Source: Comamonadaceae bacterium (lineage in GTDB: Bacteria; Pseudomonadota; Gammaproteobacteria; Burkholderiales; Burkholderiaceae_C). From it: a stretch of 43,967 nt of DNA. A model generated the notes under the pieces. The model was not told the origin of the DNA, did not search any database, and was given only the letters and a program-made list of their open reading frames with translations. Below, piece after piece: positions 9,901 to 14,625 of this stretch; the first letter of the stretch is position 1, and every line of letters starts with the position of its first letter. The stretch spans positions 1-43,967 of the forward strand of contig JAIXRJ010000050.1 of assembly GCA_027485235.1 (NCBI GenBank). The letters are read 5' to 3'. Made by a program: the position numbers and the translations under genes.

Positions 9901-11688
9901 CTGACGGTGGGCGGTGTGTCGCACACCTACAAGGTGTATGACCACAGCACCACCAACGCCCAGGTGCTGGTGGACGCGGATGTGAGCACCTCCAACGACA
10001 GCAACACCGTGACCATCACCAGCTTGCAAACCTCGGGCACCACCACCAAGGTGTTCACCGAGACCTTTGACAACCTGAGCTTCACCGGTTTTTCTTTAGA
10101 CGGCTTCACCACCAACAACGGCCTGGCCTTCAAGCAAGACACCTTGCTGCCCAACTTCACCGTGGGCGCAGCGGGCACGGGTGCAGGCAGCACGGGCCGC
10201 GCACTCATCTTGAACGATGTGACCTTGCCCGGCGGCGCGAACCAGTGGAGCGTCAGCGGTGTCAGTGGCATCACCTCGGTCAAGACCGACTATTGGGACT
10301 TGGCCTCAGGCGGCACCGGGCAGACGCTGGTGGTGGGCACCGGCACCTCGGTCATGGCCGGGGGGGGCACACAGGCTTCGCCTTTGACCGCGACCACCAC
10401 CTTTGCCACAGGGGCCAGCAGCTTCAGCTTTGCAGGGCAGTCCAACGACCGTTACCTGGTGGACAACCTGCAAGTGCGCAGCGATGCCGTGGCCGAGACC
10501 ACGGTGATTGGCAGCTCCGGTGGCACCACCCGCTACACCACCGGCACGGTGCAAGGCACACTGGCCATGCCCCTGCTGACAGGGCAGTACCTGCAGGTCT
10601 ACAGCAATGGCATCGACCTGGGCAAAGCCACGGTCAACGGCACCAGCTGGAGCTTTGCCGACACCATTGCCAGCGGCGGCGAGAACTACAGCGCCAAACT
10701 GTTCAACGCCGATGGCTCAGTGGCCACCGCGTCCAACAGCTTTGCGGTCAACCAGGCGGCCGGCTCGGCCCCCAAGCTGACCATGACGGACGACGCCACG
10801 CTGGCGGCGGCCAACGGGGTGTCGGTCAATTACACCTTCGCGTTTGACCAGGCCGTGACGGGCTTTGACGCGAGCGACGTGGTGGTCACGGGCGGTGGGG
10901 TCAAAGGCCCCTTGGTCCAGCTGGACAGCAAGACCTTTGTGATGAGCGTCAACACCCCCGACAGCGGCACCGGCAGCATGTCGATGGCGGTGGCCGATGG
11001 CAGTTTCAGCGCCACCACGGGCGGTGCAAGTGGCACCGGGGCCAGCAGCACGCAGGCCTATGACAGCACCGTGGCCGGCGTGACATTCAACCAGTTTGCC
11101 TCCACGGCCACGGCCACAGCGGTCAACGGCACGGCCAATTCGGACAACATCATTGCCAAAAACATCACCGGGACACAAAACATCAACCTCTTGGGCGGTG
11201 ATGACAAGTTGACTGTATTCGCCCAGGACATCACCGGTTTGGAGGCCAATGTAGACAGATTCAACGCAGGTACCGGTGTTGACACGGTAGCGATGGGTGC
11301 TGGAGGTTTGTTCATTGACATGCCCAATTATTTCGTTGGACTTGGCTTGACCAACTTTGAAGTGTTTGACATCCGTGGTCCCAGCGGCTCGGGTTCCAAT
11401 TATTTGAAGCTCGGTTTGGGGGATGTGCTGGCACTCAATGCCACAGACAACCCGGCCACCACCGTCAACGAGGCCAAGATGATGGTGGTGCACGGCAATG
11501 CCAACGACTATGTGAACATCGTGGGCGGGGCCAATATGGTCACCTCCGCCACCAAACTGCAGGCGGTCGATTTGCTGTCCACCTATGGCAGCGGCTACGG
11601 CTTTGTGCCGGGGCAAACCTACTCGCAACTGTCTTACGGCGGTGGTACTTTGTTCATCGATGAGTCCATGACCCGGACCAACGTCTGA
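1..11688 (+). CDS. Giant Ig-repeat adhesin A, RTX-like C-terminus (5' partial)
   Basis: The frame is open at the left edge, so the true start and N-terminus lie upstream; 3895 residues are visible. Nt 1-3920 hold one partial and twelve full Ig-like repeats of about 102 residues, resembling the bacterial Big_12 type (TxxITSDKxxLKxGETATITF, then GGTLSNFxGSG, then DAAGNxNxDG). From 3921 a compound unit recurs: a module marked SMTKDxG/AGRLxSG/WEITD, an Ig domain, a jelly-roll-like domain, and an RTX-like beta module beginning DGGxGxDxLKL. Beta modules lie near 5757-6357, 7564-8160 and 9350-9990, with a terminal relative at 11090-11688. Family knowledge suggests a type I-secreted, surface-held, calcium-stiffened biofilm adhesin. 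No transporter genes are in view. Secretion route and ligand are inferred; the adhesin class is fairly sure. Confidence 0.88.
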   Translation, partial: TLSNFQGSGTTYTATFTPNTNSSVDGVVSVASSKFTDAAGNQNTDGSDANNKVTHTVDTSVPTIAISSNKTTLKVGDTATVTFTLSEASNDFTSADVTVTGGTLSGFTGSGTSYTATFTPTAGSSADSVVSVASSKFADAAGNQNADGSDANNKVTMTTDTVPPTIAITSNKTTLKSGDTATITFTLSDASVDFTDTDVTVSGGTLSNFSGSGKDYTATFTPTSGSTADSVVSVASNKFSDPNGNFNADGADANNTVTMGTDAKTPTVAITSDKSTLKAGETATITFTLSETATDFTAADVAVTGGTLSNFTGSGTSYTATFTPTAGSTGDGTISVASDKFSDAAGNLNKDGAEANNTLTIASDTATPSIAISTDKSTIGANGTATITFTLSKASTDFAQSDVTVSGGTLSNFSGSGTSYTATFTPSSGSSSGSVSVASNKFTDSAGNANADGSDANNTATITVDNTPPTIAITSDKSTLKVGETATITFTLSEVATDFTSADVTVSGGTLTNFSGSGTSYTATFTPTAGSTTNGVISVASNQFSDPNGNANADGAEANNTLTLTTDTVPPTIAITSDKATLKAGETATITFTLSEASTDFTSADVNVTNGTLSNFTGSGTSYTATFTPTAGSTSTGTISVASDTFKDAAGNLNKDGSDANNSLSIASDTAPPNISITSDKTSLKAGDTATITFTLTKASTDFAASDVTVSGGTLSNFTGSGTSYTATFTPTAGSTANSTVSVANNKFSDSAGNFNQDGSEANNLVTMTTDTALPTIAITSDKTALKAGETATITFTISESVTDFTEADTVVAGGTLSNFQGSGTTYTATFTPTAGSTADGVVSVASSKFTDAAGNQNTDGSDANNKVTHTVDTALPTIAISSDKSTLKIGETATITFTLSESASDFTSADVVVSGGTLSNFTGSGKDYTATFTPTAGSSADSVVSVASSKFADAAGNQNADGSEANNKVTMTTDTAAPTMAISSDKTTLKAGETATITFTVSESVTDFAEADLVVTGGTLSNFSGSGTTYTATFTPTAASTTDAVVSVASNKLSDALGNQNTDGSDANNKVTMTADTVRPTIAITRAGSGTVGAAGDTITFTLSEASTDFTADDVDLSSGTLSNFSGSGTTFTATFVPSANTATNVTLGVASDKFSDAAGNLNKDTYAPNVSGTTEESNNLLSFASDSVSPTIAITRNGTGTLGVNGSSTETITFTLSEASSDFTLADIDVTGGAMSNFAQSGTNPLAYTATFTPQAGATGTGTIGVDAAKFKDAGGNFNKDTYKTGVSGTVSETNNTVSVPYENPAPTTTVSFTSMTKDTGINENTADWTTANTSAGRLISGAISAPLVSGETVKVFSNGTLIGTAVVSGTQWEITDNAGYGTSASWTYTAKVVNASADGALATQVVNTDLSGTAPVITSVISSSNTNLSSVNYLDGYTLNTNNLVVGGDGYSAANWAVINSANTQYLNSALTNTITSGPYGVDAGFNSFTLVEDADGALYRTQNPTGTGSLVYMASTNPMTMVQGQTYQFSFDAAMTSNANAVATQLKWVLLDTTNTYVSDLTPWYTTGGTGALADAVTLTQTLKQYGSTFTSSLASGQYKLALAWDNAGGIAKDVIMDRLFLGWVNDSVDPVKAVYGTGTPGDIVYVYDNAVQVASTVVAADGNWSVNQPNSVKGTNTFAAYSVDPNGNQSALSNTFTVNAQATELLTNGNFASGNSGFTTGATRNTAYNATAGSASVIWNQVNAQVYNVDGTYSANNAIVTTTTTKAATTLTNASTGDTLVWSTKYASTTNSQANPDGAMTGNVLYGSLGSTATTVMWSQSVTVEAGKTYTFAFDYNQFNTNMTLNLGDMVVPFTSINTTSNLEAGHFTATFVAGGAAGTTRTIPISISGKGVNSMYYGDYALDNISLLANLNAADGNLATPGTLAGNASANNLNYTQGNLSSMAGDDVITATSTSLPAVLAAGGLIDGGSGVDRLKLLSGTKLSLPDLTETQTVVALQEIEVFEMQGNSNIEINANNVLSLGGTELVGYNFTATTGGASSTSSTGKVQMVVLGTTTDTLGLAGLATDGLGSNTGTLGGIWVAKGSVTIAGQSYKVFDHSTTNAQLLVDVDVNVLQEVVTFNSMTKDSGIVSNGNWTTDNVSAGRLVSGSISGDLVEGDVVKVYANGTLIGTATVSGNQWEITDLNGYSANWVYTANVTRANGTDGPTATQNVVMDVTPDAAPVITAVTDSAAAGIVHNGSTYKTLSSVSGTGIAGSVVYVYDNSAGNCVGSATVAAGGTWTLSGLNVGGGSNTFAARTADINGNQSPLSNLWTVTAAATSLLPNADLSSGNTGFSSTLTNIATNPIVGATDQYAILSLANANSVSTPTANVTTTTTSATTSYTHGTWSKRFVGGTTRTSVAGNPDGTMSGNVFIGQVSTGDKTIWSNPQVVEAGKTYIFSLDYSNIDASAKELYAVIDGVNIPFVTNAFESGHFTATYVATSSKTVTFSLGMSNTDAAGSGGDFILDNLVVGLATPATDGSLVAGNFLTATANADTMTFNGGALDTLASNDTITATSTDLQSQLAKGALLSGGAGVDTIKLQANTSLDLVALTQVQTVRPLQEIEVFQLQGGSTLKLNVNNVLSLGGTELSGFSFASTTGGTSTSSTGKVQLVVNATSTDQVIMQELATDGLGSNTGTLVGAWVAKGQVTLSGTTYNVYDHSTTQAQLLVNTEPTVEQDALSFTSMTKDSGVAGNNNDWITADGSAGRLLSGSLKTELDAGQQVKVYANGTLIGTATVSGNKWEITDTNAFSSNWVYTAEIVDASGTAVSPKAQQKVIGDISADGSLTEVAPVITGVTDANSASIAHNGSTSSALLEVRGTGQPGHVIYLYDNTASVLVGTTTVDASGNWRVDGLSKLTEANHVFAAQQMDKSGSHSSYSNLWAVTATPSMSFDGNFGTFNNTSFAVPGTNIYSGTPDVFAVAYADLPTGTIASPAGGSFLSQVYVPASNPTDERTTFTLNNIVAGETYTMTYYASVIGWINTNSFWYESGQWTFKAVNADGSLTDLTQGAMLDKRVTGTANKWVQETVSFTATATNMTIVMGVNATTNIGSRMGLDGLTIGLSTAKNPVDGSLTAGGMGGATPNDDSLAYVGGTLSSLAGKDTITATTSLAKQLAAGGLIDGGPGLDTLKLDAGIVLNLEAITSTQTVSPIRQVEVFQLQGNSKLSMSANDVLSLGGSGMTDLSFASTSQTASGGVAATGSTSSTGKVQFVVNGTSTDQFYLSELATDGVTAASGGQGNTGLAGTWSYKGTTTLTVGGVSHTYKVYDHSTTNAQVLVDADVSTSNDSNTVTITSLQTSGTTTKVFTETFDNLSFTGFSLDGFTTNNGLAFKQDTLLPNFTVGAAGTGAGSTGRALILNDVTLPGGANQWSVSGVSGITSVKTDYWDLASGGTGQTLVVGTGTSVMAGGGTQASPLTATTTFATGASSFSFAGQSNDRYLVDNLQVRSDAVAETTVIGSSGGTTRYTTGTVQGTLAMPLLTGQYLQVYSNGIDLGKATVNGTSWSFADTIASGGENYSAKLFNADGSVATASNSFAVNQAAGSAPKLTMTDDATLAAANGVSVNYTFAFDQAVTGFDASDVVVTGGGVKGPLVQLDSKTFVMSVNTPDSGTGSMSMAVADGSFSATTGGASGTGASSTQAYDSTVAGVTFNQFASTATATAVNGTANSDNIIAKNITGTQNINLLGGDDKLTVFAQDITGLEANVDRFNAGTGVDTVAMGAGGLFIDMPNYFVGLGLTNFEVFDIRGPSGSGSNYLKLGLGDVLALNATDNPATTVNEAKMMVVHGNANDYVNIVGGANMVTSATKLQAVDLLSTYGSGYGFVPGQTYSQLSYGGGTLFIDESMTRTNV
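3921..9990 (+). repeat. Three-fold compound module in adhesin A
   Basis: A unit of roughly 1.8-2.4 kb occurs three times, near 3921-6357, 6364-8160 and 8167-9990. Each copy runs SMTKD module, Ig-like domain, jelly-roll-like domain, RTX-like beta module. The first copy has an extra jelly-roll-like insert at about 4280-4900. The beta modules share EVFxxQGxS, a NNVLSLGG or NDVLSLGG motif, GKVQxVV and YDHSTTxAQxLV. The third jelly-roll (8803-9350) is of a different subtype from the first two. Confidence 0.75.
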
Positions 11689-11708
11689 GTTTGAACTTCC
11701 TTGTTTGG

Positions 11709-11733
11709 GGGCGTCGGGCCATGTCCGACGCCC
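11709..11733. terminator. Hairpin between convergent adhesin A and xthA
   Basis: The 9-bp arms GGGCGTCGG (11709-11717) and CCGACGCCC (11725-11733) pair perfectly, and the stem may extend by two inner pairs. The site lies in the 69-bp gap between two convergent stop codons, where a shared terminator is expected. No T-run follows the stem on either strand, so intrinsic termination would be atypical. Confidence 0.55.
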
Positions 11734-11757
11734 TCTGAAAGAAAAACCCCTTCAAGT

Positions 11758-12561
11758 TCACAAACTCAGGTCGTATTCAATGGTGATCGGCGCGTGGTCG
11801 GAGAATTTTTCGCCTTTGTAGATCGATTCGCGCTTGGCCGCATGGGCCACGGCGGGGGTGGCCAGGTGGTAGTCCAGTCGCCAGCCCACGTTCTTGGCAT
11901 AGGCCTGGCCCCGGTTGCTCCACCAGGTGTAGCAGTCGTCGGTGGTCTCGGGCTGGAGGTGTCGGTAAACGTCCACCACGCCGCCTTCGGTGGTCAGCTG
12001 GGTCATCCAGGCGCGTTCTTCGGGCAAGAAGCCGCTGTTTTTGAGGTTGCCTTTCCAGTTTTTCAGGTCGGCTTCCCGGTGCGCGATGTTCACGTCGCTG
12101 CAGACCACAAAGTCCCGCTCGGCTTTGAGGGCCATCAGGTGCGGGTACATCTTGTTCAAGAACCGGAACTTGGCTTCTTGCCGCTCAGGGCCCGAGGAGC
12201 CGCTGGGAAAGTACACGCTGATGATGGACAGTTTGCGGCTGGGCGTGTCAAAACGCACCTCGGCGTAGCGGCCTTCGGCGTCAAATTCGTCGCCGTCAAA
12301 GCCCACCACCACGTCGCTGGGTTCATGGCGGGTGTACACGCCCACGCCCGAGTAGCCTTTTTTCTGGGCAAAGTGAAAGTGGCCCTTGAGGCCCGCGAGT
12401 TCTTGAAACTTGCCCGCCACGTCGGGCGCTTGGGCTTTGACCTCTTGCACACAAATACAATCGGGGTTTTCTTGTGCCAGCCAGGCTTCGACCCCTTTGG
12501 TCGTGGCCGAGCGGATGCCGTTGAGGTTGAGGCTGGTGAGTTTGAACAAGGATTTCCCCAT
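11758..12561 (-). CDS. xthA: Exodeoxyribonuclease III
   Basis: This encodes a 267-residue Mg-dependent AP endonuclease and 3'-5' exonuclease of the EEP (endonuclease/exonuclease/phosphatase) fold, acting in cytosolic base excision repair. The family landmarks are in order: [11 protein letters not shown] near residue 8, the metal-ligand region VQEVKAQ (E40), [10 protein letters not shown] in the middle, and SDHAPI at the C-terminus. Length fits the family. The ATG at 12561-12559 overlaps the pyrE ATG (12560-12562) on the other strand, so each gene's leader lies inside the other gene. No good ribosome-binding site precedes it. A TTG four codons in would give MFKLTSLN, closer to the usual N-terminus, so the start is open. 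Identification is firm. Confidence 0.95.
   Translation of the reverse strand: MGKSLFKLTSLNLNGIRSATTKGVEAWLAQENPDCICVQEVKAQAPDVAGKFQELAGLKGHFHFAQKKGYSGVGVYTRHEPSDVVVGFDGDEFDAEGRYAEVRFDTPSRKLSIISVYFPSGSSGPERQEAKFRFLNKMYPHLMALKAERDFVVCSDVNIAHREADLKNWKGNLKNSGFLPEERAWMTQLTTEGGVVDVYRHLQPETTDDCYTWWSNRGQAYAKNVGWRLDYHLATPAVAHAAKRESIYKGEKFSDHAPITIEYDLSL
12548..12552 (+). promoter_or_regulatory. Ribosome-binding site that fixes the pyrE start
   Basis: AAGGA lies 7 nt before the ATG at 12560, inside the first codons of antisense xthA. It supports initiation at 12560 rather than at the open frame extending back to 12410 or the in-frame ATG at 12590. A GTG directly after the ATG (12563) is also within reach. 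Confidence 0.6.
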
Positions 12562-13264
12562 GGTGACAGGACAGGCAAGCAGCGCCGAGATGCAGGCGCT
12601 TGCTCAGGAATTTGTGCAGTTTGCAATCGAGTCAGGCGTGTTGCGCTTTGGGCAATTCAAGACCAAGGCGGGCCGCATGAGCCCTTATTTCTTCAATGCC
12701 GGCCTGTTTGACGATGGCACCAAGCTGAGCCGGCTGGCGCAATTCTATGCAAAAGCCTTGCTGGCCAGCGGCATCGAATTCGACATGATTTTCGGCCCCG
12801 CCTACAAGGGCATTCCGCTGGGCGCAGCGGTGGCCATTGAGTTGGCTCGCCTAGGCAAGAACGTGCCTTTTGCCTACAACCGCAAGGAAGCCAAAGACCA
12901 CGGTGAAGGTGGCGCCCTGGTGGGTGCGCCGCTCCAAGGCCGGGTGCTGATCGTGGACGACGTGATGAGCGCGGGCACTGCGGCGCGCGAGTCGATTGCC
13001 TTGATCCAGGCTGCCGGGGCCTCGCCCCACGCCATCGCGATTGCGCTGGACCGCCAGGAGATGGCCACCGAAAAACAAGCCGACGGTTCGGTGCAAGACG
13101 TGCCCCACAGCGCGGTGCAATACGTTCGCAACACCTTGGGCATGGGCGTGTGCTGCATCGCGCAGCTGTCCGATTTGTTGGCCTATTTGTCGGCGCAAGA
13201 GGGCAACGCGATGGGCCAGCACCTGCCCCATGTGCAGGCTTACCGCGACCGTTACGGCGTTTGA
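12560..13264 (+). CDS. pyrE: Orotate phosphoribosyltransferase
   Basis: This 234-residue cytosolic enzyme converts orotate and PRPP to OMP in de novo pyrimidine synthesis. The PRPP-binding signature [13 protein letters not shown] is at residues 129-141. The flexible catalytic-loop region [11 protein letters not shown] is at 108-118, and [13 protein letters not shown] near 34-46 is typical of the N-terminus. The frame stays open back to 12410, but that part is antisense to xthA and out of family, so I start at the ATG with AAGGA upstream. It is divergent from xthA with overlapping start codons. An 8-bp inverted repeat begins at its stop codon. Identification is firm. Confidence 0.96.
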   Translation: MVTGQASSAEMQALAQEFVQFAIESGVLRFGQFKTKAGRMSPYFFNAGLFDDGTKLSRLAQFYAKALLASGIEFDMIFGPAYKGIPLGAAVAIELARLGKNVPFAYNRKEAKDHGEGGALVGAPLQGRVLIVDDVMSAGTAARESIALIQAAGASPHAIAIALDRQEMATEKQADGSVQDVPHSAVQYVRNTLGMGVCCIAQLSDLLAYLSAQEGNAMGQHLPHVQAYRDRYGV

Positions 13265-13297
13265 TCGCCCAGGGCTTGGGCTTTGGCTCGGGCGATC
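13263..13297 (+). terminator. Inverted repeat at the pyrE stop codon
   Basis: GATCGCCC (13263-13270) and GGGCGATC (13290-13297) are perfect complements around a 19-nt loop and begin within the stop codon. A competing small hairpin, GCCCA-5 nt-TGGGC, lies within it. No U-tract follows, so this may be a Rho-dependent end or an mRNA-stabilising hairpin. Confidence 0.45.
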
Positions 13298-13403
13298 TGG
13301 TAGAGAGCGACCACGGTGATTACAAAATGCAACAACTGTTCTGACGAAAGAGTGACAACACACGCATCGAATTGAGATTTTTATAGATAATGCCTCAATA
13401 AAC

Positions 13404-13431
13404 TTGATAATAGATACTTTAAAAGTATATT
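13404..13431 (+). promoter_or_regulatory. Candidate sigma70 promoter for the OmpA-like gene and adhesin B
   Basis: TTGATA (13404-13409) and TATATT (13426-13431) are separated by 16 bp, giving a predicted start near 13438. They lie in an AT-rich stretch (about 13365-13450) that stands out from GC-rich surroundings. The stretch separates pyrE from the OmpA-like gene. The call rests on motif resemblance only. Confidence 0.45.
13414..13428. promoter_or_regulatory. Palindrome in the promoter spacer, possible operator
   Basis: ATACTTT-A-AAAGTAT is a perfect 7-bp inverted repeat around one base. It fills the spacer between the candidate -35 and -10 boxes, the classic place for a repressor or activator site. 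No regulator for it can be named. Confidence 0.4.
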
Positions 13432-13452
13432 TCATCAAAAATAATAGTTTTA

Positions 13453-13458
13453 GAGGAG
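13453..13458 (+). promoter_or_regulatory. Strong Shine-Dalgarno far from the nearest ATG
   Basis: GAGGAG lies 33 nt before the ATG at 13492, which has no ribosome-binding site of its own. At normal spacing the in-frame codon is ATT at 13465, giving nine extra residues. Either a rare ATT start is used, or the SD acts from a distance or serves a standby role. Confidence 0.4.
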
Positions 13459-13491
13459 AAAATCATTAGAACTTCTAATTCGGTTAGCCCC

Positions 13492-14496
13492 ATGACCCCT
13501 ATCGCCTTGTGTTCGCACGCGCCAAGGCGATGGACCCCAAGCACCCCATCGTGGCTTGGCGCCGGCTTGTTCGTTTGGGCGCTTTTGTGGGTCGGGATGT
13601 CCACTGTTCAGGCCCAAGACAAAGCCATCACCCAAGAGATGGAGGCTTTGGGCAAATGGTATGACTTGCAAAACAAAGGGGTGACCGACTCCCAAAGTCG
13701 CATCATCTTTTACCGTCCTTCTGTCGCAAAGCTGGGTGGGGCAGCCACGGTGTTTGTCAATGGCCGTTACCACGCCTCCTTGGTATCCGGCGGTTACAGT
13801 TTTGTCTGCATCAAGCCAGGTCCCGTGACATTGGGTGTGCGCTGGATGGAGGTTCAGCGCCGCGCCAACAAGGACGGTTTTGACAGCATCACCGAACTGA
13901 GTTTGGCCGGCGGCAGAAACCAGGTCATCCGTGTCAACGATGAGCGCGGCAAAACGCTGGTGTTGGTGCCTGTCAAACAGGCAGACGCTGCCAAAGAACT
14001 TGAGACCATGCGCTTACAGCTGCACACTATCAGCCGTGTGGCCAATGCGATGGATTGTGCAGATGCAGCCGAAAAACCGGCAGACCTGTTGCCCAAGGCC
14101 CCTCGTCGCATGCAGTTGGTCGGCGACACCTTGTTTGCCTTTAACCGAGGTGATGCGGCCGGTATGACGCTCCAGGGCCTGCGTGCCATTGATTTGTTGA
14201 TGGCGCAGATTGACTCCGAGTTCAACCGTGTCCAGCGCATTCATGTGGTGGGGCACACCGATCCTTTTGGTTCGGTCGAACGCAATGAGCGCTTGTCCAA
14301 GCAACGCGCCAAAACCGTGGCGGACTACATCGCAAGTCGTGGCCGTTTCACAGGCGAGGTGACCTCTGAAGGTCGCGGCAAGCGCGACCTGGTGATCACC
14401 TCCTGCGGCACAGAGCTGAATCCGGCCAACATCGATTGCAACCAAGCTAACCGGCGGGTCACGGTCGAAGTGACAGGCATCCACCGCGAACCTTGA
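13492..14496 (+). CDS. OmpA-family peptidoglycan-binding protein
   Basis: A 334-residue exported protein. The N-terminus has basic residues (PRRW), a hydrophobic stretch at about 21-38 and a likely signal peptidase I site after VQA (residue 41). Residues 60-160 form a beta-rich region with a PEGA/DUF2846-like feel (VFVNGRYHASLVSGGYSFV). Residues from about 205 form an OmpA C-terminal domain, with VGHTDPFGS, NERLSKQRAKTVADYI and NRRVTVEV. That domain binds the peptidoglycan diaminopimelate peptide. The next gene is adhesin B, 129 bp downstream on the same strand. An OmpA-domain protein is also encoded in the Shewanella bpfA adhesin locus. A role anchoring or assembling the adhesin is therefore plausible but inferred. 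The start is uncertain, with an ATT at 13465 as alternative. Confidence 0.85.
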   Translation: MTPIALCSHAPRRWTPSTPSWLGAGLFVWALLWVGMSTVQAQDKAITQEMEALGKWYDLQNKGVTDSQSRIIFYRPSVAKLGGAATVFVNGRYHASLVSGGYSFVCIKPGPVTLGVRWMEVQRRANKDGFDSITELSLAGGRNQVIRVNDERGKTLVLVPVKQADAAKELETMRLQLHTISRVANAMDCADAAEKPADLLPKAPRRMQLVGDTLFAFNRGDAAGMTLQGLRAIDLLMAQIDSEFNRVQRIHVVGHTDPFGSVERNERLSKQRAKTVADYIASRGRFTGEVTSEGRGKRDLVITSCGTELNPANIDCNQANRRVTVEVTGIHREP

Positions 14497-14516
14497 CCCC
14501 AAACCATTGCATGGGG
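14497..14516 (+). other. Inverted repeat between OmpA-like gene and adhesin B
   Basis: CCCCA (14497-14501) and TGGGG (14512-14516) flank a 10-nt loop immediately after the stop codon. An alternative stem is CCAT-TGC-ATGG. It may partly attenuate read-through or mark an mRNA-processing point. The rest of the 129-bp gap holds an A7 tract at 14601-14607 and the adhesin B ribosome-binding site. Confidence 0.35.
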
Positions 14517-14613
14517 ACAAGCTATCGGCGATGAGGCAGTTCCTTGTCGTATCCCTGACTTCGGTCCTCACTTGGCACAACCCGTTCAAGCGCACCCATC
14601 AAAAAAATTTGCA

Positions 14614-14619
14614 AAGGAA
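14614..14619 (+). promoter_or_regulatory. Ribosome-binding site that fixes the adhesin B start
   Basis: AAGGAA lies 6 nt before the ATG at 14626. The frame continues upstream to an ATG at 14572, but the 18 extra residues have no ribosome-binding site and lack the character of the prefix domain. Confidence 0.65.
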
Positions 14620-14625
14620 ATCACC

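Noticed and set aside
11709..11733. Treating this hairpin as a fully typical intrinsic terminator
   Set aside because: The stem is convincing, but no U-tract follows on either strand, so I list it only with moderate confidence.
12410..12559. Upstream extension of pyrE
   Set aside because: It is antisense to xthA, unlike PyrE N-termini, and a good AAGGA lies before 12560.
14572..14625. Upstream start for adhesin B
   Set aside because: There is no ribosome-binding site there, while AAGGAA precedes the ATG at 14626.
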